Shown in pieces: positions 43,711 through 52,374 of a stretch of 64,000 nucleotides of DNA. How positions within the stretch are numbered: the first letter of the stretch is position 1; each line of letters opens with the position of its first letter. This DNA comes from CAVWDU01 sp963753815 (lineage in GTDB: Bacteria; Pseudomonadota; Gammaproteobacteria; Pseudomonadales; Halieaceae). The position numbers and the translations under genes are program-made. The notes under the pieces were generated by a model. The model saw only the letters and a program-made list of their open reading frames with translations. It did not search any database and was not told the origin of the DNA. The DNA is taken from contig CAVWDU010000004.1 of NCBI GenBank assembly GCA_963753815.1, positions 434,001-498,000 on the forward strand. The letters are read 5' to 3'.

Positions 43711-45420
43711 GTGACCTGGCGCACAGCGCTGGTCGTCCTGGTTGCCCTGGCCTCGGGCTTCGCGGTCGTACTCAAAATCGCCCTGCGTGATCCCGAGCCC
43801 CCGGCCCACCAGGTGTTCGTCAACGGTGACGTGTTGTCGATGGACGCTCACAATACGGTCGCCCAGGCAATTTCGATACGCGGCGGCACTATCGAAGCGG
43901 TCGGAGCTACTGACGACATCATGGCGCTGGTGACCGAAGAGACCGAGGTCAACGACCTCTATGGACGTGCCGTGCTGCCAGGGTTCATCGACGCCCATGG
44001 GCACTTCCCGGGCTCGGCGTTACCGGTGATAGCCGCCGATCTCAACAGCCCGCCGGTGGGCGACGTCACGTCCATGCGCGAACTGCTCGCCGCGCTGTCG
44101 GAGCGCGCCGCGGCGACACCGCCGGGAGACTGGGTGCGCGGATTCGGCTATGACGACACGCTGCTGGTGGAGCATCGCCATCCCAGTCGCGCGGAGTTGG
44201 ATGCGGTCTCCAGCCAGCACCCCGTCGCGGTCATGCACGTGTCGGGACACCTGCTGGTTGCCAACAGCATGGCGCTTGAATTGGCCGGTATCGGGTCCGA
44301 CACACCGGATCCGAAGGGCGGGGTGATCGGCCGGCGCGAGGGCTCGCGGGAACCCAACGGCCTGCTGGAGGAAACGGCTATCCGCGAGGTGGCTGGACGC
44401 ATGCTGGATCCCGGCCTGTTTGCAGCGTACCGCATGGTGCAATACGCGGGCAGGCAATACGCCGCGGCGGGCGTCACCACGGCCCAAGCCGGCGGCGTGG
44501 ACCCGCGGACGCTGCGCGGGCTGAGCTGGTTCAGCAGGCTGGGTGTGATTCCGCAGCGCCTCGTTGTATTTGCCATGCAGGCTGACTGGGGCGATGCGTT
44601 GTTGCAGGACGATTTCAAGCCGGGGTCGTACCGCACTGATACATTCAGTGTGGCGGCGGTCAAGCTCATTGCCGATGGCAGCATACAGGGGTACACCGCC
44701 TACCTCACCGAGCCATACCATACAGTCTACAAGGGCGATGAGAATTACCGGGGATACCCGACGCTCTCCAGGGAAGAGTTGTTCGAACAGGTCGCCTCGT
44801 TGCACGGTCGCGGCTATCAACTGGCGGTTCACGGCAACGGCGATGCTGCGATCGATGACATCATCGACGCAATCGAGGCGGCACAGCGGGGGCGGCCTGA
44901 TGACGATCCCCGGTTCATCCTGATTCATGCGCAAATGGCGCGCAGGGACCAGCTGCAGCGTATGCGGGCGCTGGGCATCACCCCAAGCTTTTTTTCCGCC
45001 CATACCTGGTACTGGGGAGACCGCCATCGCGACCTGTTCATCGGCCCGGAGCGCGCCGCGATGATCAGTCCCGCACGCTGGGCGGCGGAGGCAGGCCTCC
45101 GGTTCAGTTCTCACCTCGATACGCCGGTCACACCCATGCAGCCTTTACAGGCGGTCTGGAGCATGGTGAAACGCGAAACGACCACCGGTGATGTGCTTGG
45201 CCCCGCACAGGCGTTGACCGTAATGGAGGCGCTGCGTGCTGTCACGATCGACGCCGCCTGGCAGGTCAGGGAGGAGGCCAATCGCGGTTCGCTGGAACCC
45301 GGTAAGCACGCAGACCTGGTGATTCTCTCTGATAATCCATTGGACGACCCGGACGGGCTGCGTGAGTTGAAGGTGGAGCGAACGCTGGTCGGCGGAGTCA
45401 CCGTTTACCGTCGACCGTGA
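43711..45420 (+). CDS. YtcJ-like amidohydrolase, probably membrane-anchored
   Basis: 569 residues starting at GTG 43711. An N-terminal hydrophobic segment (residues 5-24) could be a signal anchor. Metal-dependent amidohydrolase marks are the HxH motif in GFIDAHGHFPG, VMHVSGH, the metal-ligand-like histidines LAVHGNGD and LIHAQMA, and the C-terminal SLEPGKHADLVILSDNPL. YtcJ relatives hydrolyse exocyclic amide or urea bonds in various compounds. It could be co-transcribed with the acyl-CoA dehydrogenase pair 43 bases upstream; any pathway link is a guess. Confidence 0.88.
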   Translation: MTWRTALVVLVALASGFAVVLKIALRDPEPPAHQVFVNGDVLSMDAHNTVAQAISIRGGTIEAVGATDDIMALVTEETEVNDLYGRAVLPGFIDAHGHFPGSALPVIAADLNSPPVGDVTSMRELLAALSERAAATPPGDWVRGFGYDDTLLVEHRHPSRAELDAVSSQHPVAVMHVSGHLLVANSMALELAGIGSDTPDPKGGVIGRREGSREPNGLLEETAIREVAGRMLDPGLFAAYRMVQYAGRQYAAAGVTTAQAGGVDPRTLRGLSWFSRLGVIPQRLVVFAMQADWGDALLQDDFKPGSYRTDTFSVAAVKLIADGSIQGYTAYLTEPYHTVYKGDENYRGYPTLSREELFEQVASLHGRGYQLAVHGNGDAAIDDIIDAIEAAQRGRPDDDPRFILIHAQMARRDQLQRMRALGITPSFFSAHTWYWGDRHRDLFIGPERAAMISPARWAAEAGLRFSSHLDTPVTPMQPLQAVWSMVKRETTTGDVLGPAQALTVMEALRAVTIDAAWQVREEANRGSLEPGKHADLVILSDNPLDDPDGLRELKVERTLVGGVTVYRRP

Positions 45421-45522
45421 CACCGAACGCGATGGGTTCAATGCTGCGATCGTGGCTGCGGGAGACGCGCCGGGTGGCGTTGCACGGCACAGTGGCGTGT
45501 GAGTATTTGCTATTCTGCTGAT

Positions 45523-45551
45523 TTGACAAAACAAAATTAAACTAGCATCTT
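45523..45551 (+). promoter_or_regulatory. Candidate sigma70 promoter for the sortase operon
   Basis: A perfect TTGACA at 45523-45528 is followed after 17 bases by CATCTT (45546-45551), a poor -10, in an AT-rich patch within GC-rich DNA. The sortase start is 54 bases further. The -35 is good, the -10 weak, so the exact start is uncertain. Confidence 0.45.
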
Positions 45552-45605
45552 ACTGAAAAACAACTACAATCCCGGCAGCTTGAGCGTGTCGGGAAGGGAT
45601 CGTAA

Positions 45606-46472
45606 GTGGGTAGCGGTCCGGGCAAAGAGACTAACAGGGAATTCGAAACGCGATTTATGCGAGTGCGACCGGGTTTGTTCGCTTTCCGCGCGGGAGAACT
45701 GCTGAGCTATACAGCGGGGATCGCGTTGACCGGATTTTTTGCTGTGCAGATGGCCCAGGGCGAAGTTGACAGACGGCAGGGCATCGCAGCCTTCGAGGCC
45801 GCGGCTGATGCGGAAACGTTCAGCTCTCCCAACAGGGGTTTGCCGCAGACCGTGAAAGCCGCGGCTCCCGCTATCGCAGCCGACGTCAGCGCGTCAGAGG
45901 TGCTGGCGGACGCGAGCCTGGCGATGAAAACCGCGGTCCCCGATTCTTTGAACCCGGCAAATTTCGAGCATCTCCCATCGGCCACAGACGTCGGCGAACC
46001 GGATACGACCCTGTGGGCCCCGGCGCGGGTTGCCAGCTATCAACGCAGCCTCGATGCCGATCTTCCCGGGGTATTGGCGGTCCTGGAGGTTCCGGCCGTC
46101 GGCCTGAAAGTACCGGTTTACTCCGAGGACACTGACCTGACGATGGACCGTGGTGCCGGCATCATCAACGGCATGGCGTTCCCGCATGAGCCAGGGAACA
46201 TCGGCATTTCCGGCCACAGGGACGGCTATTTCCGCGCCCTCAAGGACGTGAATGTCGGTGATGACATCATTCTGCAGACCCTCGAAGGTCCCAAGCGCTT
46301 CGTGGTCAATGCCACCCAGGTGGTGGAGATTGCCGATACGGCATTACTGCAGGATACGCGGCAACAGACGGTCACCCTGGTCACCTGTTACCCATTTTAC
46401 TTTGTCGGGCACGCGCCCCAGCGATTTATCGTGACTGCGTCACTCGACACCATCAATGTCAATCACAACTAA
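45606..46472 (+). CDS. Gram-negative sortase (cysteine transpeptidase)
   Basis: 288 residues from GTG 45606. One membrane helix near residues 33-51, then a Pro/Ala-rich linker and a C-terminal sortase domain with the full triad: H204 (ISGHRDGYF), C261 (VTLVTCYPFYFVG) and R273 (APQRFIVTA). The TLVTC segment resembles the class D/E or marine-proteobacterial type. It should cut a C-terminal sorting signal and transfer the protein to an amine acceptor or release it. It is followed after 12 bases by a protein with a fitting signal. No vWFA-type partner of the marine family is seen here. Confidence 0.93.
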   Translation: MGSGPGKETNREFETRFMRVRPGLFAFRAGELLSYTAGIALTGFFAVQMAQGEVDRRQGIAAFEAAADAETFSSPNRGLPQTVKAAAPAIAADVSASEVLADASLAMKTAVPDSLNPANFEHLPSATDVGEPDTTLWAPARVASYQRSLDADLPGVLAVLEVPAVGLKVPVYSEDTDLTMDRGAGIINGMAFPHEPGNIGISGHRDGYFRALKDVNVGDDIILQTLEGPKRFVVNATQVVEIADTALLQDTRQQTVTLVTCYPFYFVGHAPQRFIVTASLDTINVNHN

Positions 46473-46484
46473 GGAGGATTTGAC

Positions 46485-47039
46485 ATGAGCAAGAAGCTAG
46501 TAATAGCAGCGGGTATGGCGCTGTCCCTGTCTACGGCACAGTCGGCACTGGCACAGGCGATGACGTGCGACGACATTACCTGGGCTGCCAGCGTGCTGGC
46601 CGCCAACCCGGATATCGGTGAGAGCTGCCGTGGTGTATACGAGCGTAACGGCGAGCTGTACGCCAAGGCCTCGATCGAGGTGGTCCGTGTTCGCGGTAAC
46701 AACATGACCTTCCGTCCTATCCATGTCGATGGCACTCGCGGCGACAGCCGCAGCGTCACTGTGCCCTCCGACTGGCGCGCCGAGATCGGTGGTCGCAAGT
46801 ATCGCGCCAGTGATCTGATGCGCGGCCAGGAACTCAACGTCTACCTGCCGAGCGATCGCTTCGGTTTCTACATGCAAGACGACGATGGCTTGGATGACGC
46901 CGATACGGTGATGATGATCGAAGAAGACGTGGTCGATATGCCGGACACGGCCAGTCCGCTGTTCCTGGTCGGCCTCGCCGGTGGTGGTTTCCTCGCCCTC
47001 GGTGGTCTGCTGAGCGGTCTGCGTCGCCGTCGTTCCTGA
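46485..47039 (+). CDS. Probable dedicated sortase substrate, secreted
   Basis: 184 residues with a signal peptide cut after AQA (25), a mature domain with two cysteines (C28, C48), a beta-rich middle, an acidic stretch (residues 131-151), then MPDTA (152-156), a hydrophobic helix (158-178) and a RRRRS tail. This is the three-part layout of a cell-wall sorting signal, with MPDTA in place of LPxTG. AAGGAGG precedes the ATG and it ends at a strong terminator, so the sortase and this protein form a two-gene unit. Cleavage between T and A is inferred; the function of the domain is unknown. Confidence 0.85.
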   Translation: MSKKLVIAAGMALSLSTAQSALAQAMTCDDITWAASVLAANPDIGESCRGVYERNGELYAKASIEVVRVRGNNMTFRPIHVDGTRGDSRSVTVPSDWRAEIGGRKYRASDLMRGQELNVYLPSDRFGFYMQDDDGLDDADTVMMIEEDVVDMPDTASPLFLVGLAGGGFLALGGLLSGLRRRRS

Positions 47040-47059
47040 GTCGGGCAGACTCGTTAGTC

Positions 47060-47084
47060 AAAGGGGCTTCGGCCCCTTTTTTTG
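47060..47084 (+). terminator. Rho-independent terminator after the sortase operon
   Basis: Eight-base stem AAAGGGGC/GCCCCTTT with a TTCG loop (47060-47067 and 47072-47079), followed by a T-run. It lies 21 bases after the substrate stop. Confidence 0.95.
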
Positions 47085-47284
47085 TGCCTGTCTGTTTCGT
47101 TTGCTGACGTCTCGGCGTGGCTGCCTTTGCAGGCCATTCGCAGATCGCGGCCTATGGGTTCGAAGCACCGGAAGCAGAGATCGGGCAAATGCAGCCAGCC
47201 TACGACAGATCGCCGTGCGTTCTGCCGACGGTCGGTAGAGAACTCAGCGAGGGCTCGCAGGGCGTAACGACCGCGGTCGGTGGG

Positions 47285-47620
47285 TCAGTCGTCGATCCAG
47301 ACCTGGCGAAGCGGTTCGCCGAAATCGTCGTAAATCACTTTTTTGCGCGGTCTGGGAAGCCGGCTGCGCCTGGGGGAGGGTGTTCGTTTGAGCATCGACT
47401 GCCGCCGTTGTTCGATGGCGGCCACCACTTCAGGAACAGGGGTACGGGTGCCCGGTGGTTCGGCGAAAAGGCGTCGATTCAGGAACAACGGCGGCTCTCC
47501 CGGGTCCTTGCCGCTGATACCCGTGGGTACCTGCTGCACCTGGCCGCCATCGCGGAGGTAGCGCTGGGTCTCGCGTTCCAGGTGTGCCCGGAGTTCGGCT
47601 TTTGACTGTCGCTTTTCCAA
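47285..47620 (-). CDS. Conserved-hypothetical-type basic protein
   Basis: 111 residues if started at TTG 47620 (GAGG ends just upstream, spacing short). It is rich in Arg and Pro, with HLERETQRYLRDGGQV and VPTGISGKDPGEP near the N-terminus and YDDFGEPLRQVW at the end. The look is of a small nucleic-acid or RNA-polymerase associated protein, but I do not recognise the family. It overlaps no other credible gene. Confidence 0.6.
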   Translation of the reverse strand: MEKRQSKAELRAHLERETQRYLRDGGQVQQVPTGISGKDPGEPPLFLNRRLFAEPPGTRTPVPEVVAAIEQRRQSMLKRTPSPRRSRLPRPRKKVIYDDFGEPLRQVWIDD

Positions 47621-47782
47621 GCCTCGTTACCGCGTTTTCAGTTGACCGGCTAGTATAGCTGTATGGAAAGGGATTTGCAGTCAAGCGACCCCGCGTGCTG
47701 TGGGCTTACCGAAGCGCTCGTGCCGGTGCTGCGGGGCGTGGTAAAAATACCGCTATGGATTTATGCCATGTACACATTCTGT

Positions 47783-47808
47783 TTTAATGCCCGGCCGTTG
47801 CCTCGGGG
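47783..47808. repeat. Motif copy 1 upstream of the acyltransferase gene
   Basis: Reads TTTAATGCCCGG, then a spacer of 3 bases, then TTGCCTCGGGG. Nearly the same order recurs at 53897-53928 with a 4-base spacer, before the thiolase gene. The second half is degenerate here relative to the palindrome seen in copy 2. Confidence 0.6.
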
Positions 47809-47897
47809 AACTTGAGCATGCTGGAAAGGAAATATCGCGACGGTGCACGCGCCCTCGCCAGGATCGCGGGTGGTCAGGCTGCCCGGACCGTTTACGG

Positions 47898-48677
47898 ATG
47901 AATGCCGTACGCTCCAGTCTCGTCTTTCTCTGGATGGTCATCTCGATCATTCCCCTGGGCACCGGCCTGCTGGTGTGTTCACTGTTCGTCGACGACAGGA
48001 AACTGTGGTGGTGGTTTGCGGTCCCGTACCTCAAGGGGTCTATCGGTGCGGCGCGGCTGATCGGTGGGGTCGATTATCGTCTCCACGGCGAGCAGAACCT
48101 TCCCCCGGCGGCGGATATGCGCCGCATCGTCCTGTGTCCCAAGCACCAGTCCACCTGGGAGACGTTCTTTTTTCCCAGCATGATGCCTCACCCCCTGTCT
48201 TACGTTTTTAAAAAAGAGCTGTTGCAGATACCTATTTTCGGCTGGTGTATGGCGCGGCTGAAAATGGTCCACATCGATCGCAGCAAACGCTCCGAGGCGT
48301 GGACGAAAGTAGCTGAGCAGGGTCGGGTGCTCATGGATCGCGGCAAGTGGATCATCATGTTCCCGGAGGGCACACGCACCGAGCGCGGGAGTCAGGGCGT
48401 TTACCGTGCGGGCGCGACGCGGCTGGCGATCGCGACGGGTGCGTCTGTTATCCCTATCGCCGTCACTTCCGGTCGGTGTTGGCCGCGGCGGTCTTTCTGG
48501 TTCATCCCCGGAATTATTGATGTGTCTTTCGGCGAGCCGATCTCGTCCGAAGGTCGCTCCGCCGATGAGATGATGCGGGAGGTGGAGGCCTGGATCGAGA
48601 CCGAGATGCGACGCCTGGACCCGGAGGCCTATCCTGAGGTCGCGGTACCTTCCCAGACAGATAGCGGGAACGCCTGA
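47898..48677 (+). CDS. 1-acylglycerol-3-phosphate acyltransferase-like protein (PlsC family)
   Basis: 259 residues from ATG 47898; the longer open frame from 47763 is not protein-like. It has an N-terminal membrane helix (residues 7-28), the acyltransferase box CPKHQSTWETFF (HxxxxE in place of the standard HxxxxD), and FPEGTRTERG. It would acylate lysophosphatidic acid or a related lipid at the inner membrane. The motif copy at 47783 lies about 90 bases before the start. Confidence 0.88.
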   Translation: MNAVRSSLVFLWMVISIIPLGTGLLVCSLFVDDRKLWWWFAVPYLKGSIGAARLIGGVDYRLHGEQNLPPAADMRRIVLCPKHQSTWETFFFPSMMPHPLSYVFKKELLQIPIFGWCMARLKMVHIDRSKRSEAWTKVAEQGRVLMDRGKWIIMFPEGTRTERGSQGVYRAGATRLAIATGASVIPIAVTSGRCWPRRSFWFIPGIIDVSFGEPISSEGRSADEMMREVEAWIETEMRRLDPEAYPEVAVPSQTDSGNA

Positions 48678-48702
48678 AGCGCGCGCACGGACGGCGACAC
48701 CA

Positions 48703-49137
48703 CTAGCGACGAAACTTGGTTGTCAGCACGATGGCAGTCGTGGTCTTTTCGACACCGGGCAGGCCGCCGATACGGTCGAGGACGCGGTCCAGCGCCTCGG
48801 TGGTCGTCGCCTCGACCAGCGTCACCAGGTCGTAGACACCACTGACAGTCTGCAGCATCGTCACCGCGTTCATCTCACGAAGGCCATTGACGATGCGCTC
48901 GCCGTACTTCGGGTTTATCTGGATCATCACGTGAGCGCTGATGCGGCGCCCGCCGTACTCCGGGTGGTAGCGAATCGTGTAACCCGCGATGATGCGTCGC
49001 CGCTCGAGCCGGTTGATGCGATCCTGCACCGTGCTGCGTGAAACGCCGAGCGACCGGGCCAGCTCGCTGGTGCTGGTGCGGCTGTTGGCTCGCAGCAAAT
49101 TCAGCAGTTTTCGGTCAGTTTCATCCAGCTCGGTCAT
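48703..49137 (-). CDS. Lrp/AsnC-family transcriptional regulator
   Basis: 144 residues. The winged HTH is in residues 5-60 (RTSTSELARSLGVSRSTVQDRINRLERRRIIAGY), followed by an RAM effector domain. No ribosome site precedes ATG 49137, so a leaderless or weakly translated message is possible. It is divergent from an Orn/Lys/Arg decarboxylase gene, which is its most likely target together with itself. Confidence 0.94.
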   Translation of the reverse strand: MTELDETDRKLLNLLRANSRTSTSELARSLGVSRSTVQDRINRLERRRIIAGYTIRYHPEYGGRRISAHVMIQINPKYGERIVNGLREMNAVTMLQTVSGVYDLVTLVEATTTEALDRVLDRIGGLPGVEKTTTAIVLTTKFRR

Positions 49138-49181
49138 TTGAAGGAAAAAACCCGTTAAATTGTGGGAAAGTATACGTCAAT

Positions 49182-49196
49182 TCGTAAAATTTGCTA
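49182..49196. promoter_or_regulatory. Lrp-type box between regulator and decarboxylase
   Basis: The 15 bases TCGTAAAATTTGCTA match 13 of 15 positions of the published E. coli Lrp consensus YAGHAWATTWTDCTR. The site lies 45 bases from the regulator start and 84 from the decarboxylase start, in the middle of an AT-rich intergenic patch. Confidence 0.65.
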
Positions 49197-49280
49197 TTCA
49201 ATTGAACGGTGTAGCCTCCTACACTGGGGTCACGCAGGTTTAGCCCGGTTCGCTGCCGGGTTGTGTCCAGGGGGACAGGA

Positions 49281-51185
49281 ATGGTGTCAGCGGTGGTCAG
49301 TCACGTGGCGGTAGTTAGTGCCGATCGCGCGTTGCGCAAGCGTTGGGTCGATGCCCTGAACGACTGTGCCCGCCAGTTCGATGGCGGTGACAATGGTTTT
49401 TCCCTGCGCTTTCAGGGCGCCGCCGGTCCCGAGGAGGTGTTGTCGCTCGCTTACAGTGACGGCCGCCTGCAGGCGATTGTCATTGACTCCGCAAGCGTAG
49501 CCGACCCGGGGGAAATGGTGAGCCGGTGTAAACACCTGCGGCCGGAACTCGACCTGTTTCTCGCGGTATCACGCGGCGCGTCGATGCCCGATTTACCGGT
49601 GGAGTTACTGGACCGGGACGACGACAAGCCGAGGCACCTGTTCAGGCAAATCCAGAGGGCGATTCAGCTCCGGGCGAGGACGCCGTTTGCCGACACGCTC
49701 AGGGATTATGTCTACAGTGCGCGGGACGCCTGGCATACGCCGGGGCATTCCGGTGGCGACAGCCTGCGCGAGAGCCCCTGGGTGATGGGCTTTTACGAGA
49801 TGATGGGAGAGCATATTTTCAATACGGACCTGTCCGTATCGGTACAGGAACTGGATTCACTGCTGGAGCCCCACAGCGTGATCCAGGAGTCGCAGGATCT
49901 CGCGGCGGCGGCGTTCGGGGCCGATCACAGTTTCTTTGTCACCAACGGCACCAGCACGGCCAACAAGGTCATCATCCAGCACCTGCTGGGGAGCGGCGGC
50001 AAGATGATCGTGGACCAGGCGTGCCATAAATCCATACACCACGCCATCATTCTCTACGGTGTCGAGCCGGTCTACCTCGAGGCGTCATTGAAGGCAGAGT
50101 ACGGCTTCTACGGTCCCGTGACGCAGCAGCGGATTCTCCGGGCTATCGATGACCATGCCGATGCCCGCTTACTGGTGCTCACTTCATGTACCTACGACGG
50201 CTTCTATTACGACCTGAGGCCGGTGATCGATTATGCGCATCAACGCGGGATGAAAGTTTTGATCGACGAGGCGTGGTATGCGCACGGGCGGTTTCATCCC
50301 GACCTGCGGCCCAACGCCCTGGAGTGCGGTGCGGATTACGTCACCCAGAGCAGCCACAAGATGCTGTCGGCGTTTTCCCAGGCCAGCATGATCCATGTCG
50401 GTGATCCCGACTTCGACGAATACCGCTTTCGTGAAGACCTGAACATGCACATGTCGACCAGCCCGCAGTACGCGATGATCGCCAGTCTCGACGTGGCCCG
50501 TAAGCAGATGAGCATGGAGGGCTTTGCCCAGCTTTCCCGCTGTTTCGCTATCGCCAATCGGCTCCGGGAGGGCATCGACGCGACCGGTGTATTCCGGGTA
50601 CTCACGCTGGCCGACATGCTGCCCGGCGAATTGGCGGAGGACGGTATTCGTCTCGATCCCACCAAGCTCAGCATCGACGTGTCGGCCTCCGGTAAATCCG
50701 CACGGCGGCTGCAACTCGAGTTGTTTGAGGATCATGGCATCCAGATCGAGAAGGTCACCCACAATGTGTTACTGGTGCTGGTGACGATGGGGGCGACCGA
50801 GAGCAAGGTCCTGCGCCTGTTGAGTGCGCTGCGCAAACTCGCTGCCCGCGCGCCGGCTCGCGCGGGTCACCGCCCGAGGCGCGTATCGGCGCTGCCTGCG
50901 CTGAGCCCGGTTGAGGTGCTGCCGCGCAGTGCCTACTTCGGGGCGACAGAGGAAGTGCCGCTTATCGCCGAGCACCATGGTGTCAATCCGTCTCTCATCG
51001 GGCGCACCAGCGCCAACCTGGTGGTCCCCTATCCTCCGGGTATTCCCGTTCTCGTCCCCGGGCAGCGGATTACCAGCGAAATTGCGACGTTTCTGCTCGA
51101 TTTACACAATGCGGGTTCCGGGATTGAAATTCACGGCATGCCGTTGCCCGACAACGACCCGGCGCTGCGGGTGGTGCCGCTGTAG
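49281..51185 (+). CDS. Orn/Lys/Arg decarboxylase (PLP-dependent, fold III/I group I type)
   Basis: 634 residues from ATG 49281. An N-terminal response-receiver-like wing (about residues 1-120) precedes the PLP domain, with WHTPGHSGGDSL, FVTNGTSTANK, DEAWYAHGRFHP and the PLP-lysine segment TQSSHKMLSAF. The C-terminal domain ends about residue 630. Members decarboxylate ornithine, lysine or arginine to diamines; the specificity cannot be read by eye. The Lrp-type gene divergently upstream is likely its regulator. Confidence 0.92.
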   Translation: MVSAVVSHVAVVSADRALRKRWVDALNDCARQFDGGDNGFSLRFQGAAGPEEVLSLAYSDGRLQAIVIDSASVADPGEMVSRCKHLRPELDLFLAVSRGASMPDLPVELLDRDDDKPRHLFRQIQRAIQLRARTPFADTLRDYVYSARDAWHTPGHSGGDSLRESPWVMGFYEMMGEHIFNTDLSVSVQELDSLLEPHSVIQESQDLAAAAFGADHSFFVTNGTSTANKVIIQHLLGSGGKMIVDQACHKSIHHAIILYGVEPVYLEASLKAEYGFYGPVTQQRILRAIDDHADARLLVLTSCTYDGFYYDLRPVIDYAHQRGMKVLIDEAWYAHGRFHPDLRPNALECGADYVTQSSHKMLSAFSQASMIHVGDPDFDEYRFREDLNMHMSTSPQYAMIASLDVARKQMSMEGFAQLSRCFAIANRLREGIDATGVFRVLTLADMLPGELAEDGIRLDPTKLSIDVSASGKSARRLQLELFEDHGIQIEKVTHNVLLVLVTMGATESKVLRLLSALRKLAARAPARAGHRPRRVSALPALSPVEVLPRSAYFGATEEVPLIAEHHGVNPSLIGRTSANLVVPYPPGIPVLVPGQRITSEIATFLLDLHNAGSGIEIHGMPLPDNDPALRVVPL

Positions 51186-52220
51186 CTAGCCCTGTGTCGG
51201 GTTTCTTCCTGGCGCTGGCTCAGTCGTCGCCGGCAGCCCTGGCAACAACACTCCCGCGCCGTCGAAGCGGCCGTGCCGCAGGTCCTCCAGCGCTTGGTTG
51301 GCCGCTTCGAGGGGGTAGGTCGTAACATTCGTCTGCACCCCGATCTCGGCGGCGAGTGGAAGGAACTCTTCCCCGTCCCGGCGGGTCAGGTTGGCGACCG
51401 AGACGATTTCCCGTTCCCCCCAGAGTATCTCGTAGGGGAAAGAGGGAATATCCGACATGTGAATGCCGGCGCAGATCACGCGCCCCCCCTTTCTGACCGC
51501 CCGCAGGGCTGCCGGCACCAGCTCGCCGGCCGGTGCGAAAAGAATGGCCGAATCCAGCGGTCGCGGTGGCGTGTCGCCGGATGCGCCCGCCCACGCGGCA
51601 CCCAGTTTGCGGGCAAAGGCCTGGCTCTGCAGGTCGCCGGGGCGGGTGAAGGCGAAGACCTCGCGTCCGGCGGCCCGGGCGACCTGGACCAGGATATGGG
51701 CGGCACTGCCGAAACCGTACATGCCTATGGTTTCGCTGGCGCCGGTCAGGCGATAGGCGCGGTAACCAATCAGCCCGGCGCAGAGCAGGGGAGCCGCCTG
51801 GGCGTCCTCGTAGTGTGCCGGGATGGCGAAGCAATAACGGGCGTCGGCGGCAACGTACTCGGCAAACCCGCCGTTGATCTGATAGCCGGTGTAGCGGGCG
51901 TCGTCACAGAGATTTTCGCGTTCGGCGAGGCAGTAGCGGCAGTGCCCGCAGCTGCCTCCCAGCCAGGGCACGCCGACCCGCTGACCCACGCTGAACCCGG
52001 TTGTGGACGCTCCAGCGGCCTCTACCACGCCGACGATCTGGTGGCCGGGTATGACCGGCAGGCTCGGCTCCGTGAGGTCCCCGTCGACCACGTGGAGATC
52101 CGTACGGCAGATGCCACAGGCGGTCACCCGCAGCAGCAGCTGTGTCGGGCTGACCACGGGTTTGTCCAGTTCTCGCAGCAGCAGCGGCTCGCCCACCGAT
52201 TCCAGTACCATTGCGCGCAT
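51186..52220 (-). CDS. Zinc-dependent alcohol dehydrogenase (AdhP-like)
   Basis: 344-residue medium-chain dehydrogenase. Catalytic zinc site CGICRTDLH and PGHQIVGVV (GHQ instead of the usual GHE), structural zinc CGHCRYCLAERENLC, and a nucleotide-binding YGFGSAAHILVQVARA. AAGGAGGT precedes the ATG. Its end abuts the decarboxylase stop base, so the two are convergent. The substrate is unknown. Confidence 0.92.
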   Translation of the reverse strand: MRAMVLESVGEPLLLRELDKPVVSPTQLLLRVTACGICRTDLHVVDGDLTEPSLPVIPGHQIVGVVEAAGASTTGFSVGQRVGVPWLGGSCGHCRYCLAERENLCDDARYTGYQINGGFAEYVAADARYCFAIPAHYEDAQAAPLLCAGLIGYRAYRLTGASETIGMYGFGSAAHILVQVARAAGREVFAFTRPGDLQSQAFARKLGAAWAGASGDTPPRPLDSAILFAPAGELVPAALRAVRKGGRVICAGIHMSDIPSFPYEILWGEREIVSVANLTRRDGEEFLPLAAEIGVQTNVTTYPLEAANQALEDLRHGRFDGAGVLLPGLPATTEPAPGRNPTQG

Positions 52221-52374
52221 TTTTTACCTCCTTACCCTGCCGCACAGGTCGGAACATTTCACCTTTAAACTATGGTAATGTATAGGGGCATTGGACGATA
52301 GCGCCGCGTTGCCGGGCCCTGCGGCCCGAGTGGGCTGCGGCCAGTCAACGATAATTGGAGTTCCGGGGGTACAC

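Noticed and set aside
42618..43823. A 401-residue minus-strand frame across the second acyl-CoA dehydrogenase.
   Set aside because: Antisense shadow with no family resemblance.
44020..45114. A 364-residue minus-strand frame opposite the amidohydrolase.
   Set aside because: Antisense shadow of a gene with intact metal-binding motifs.
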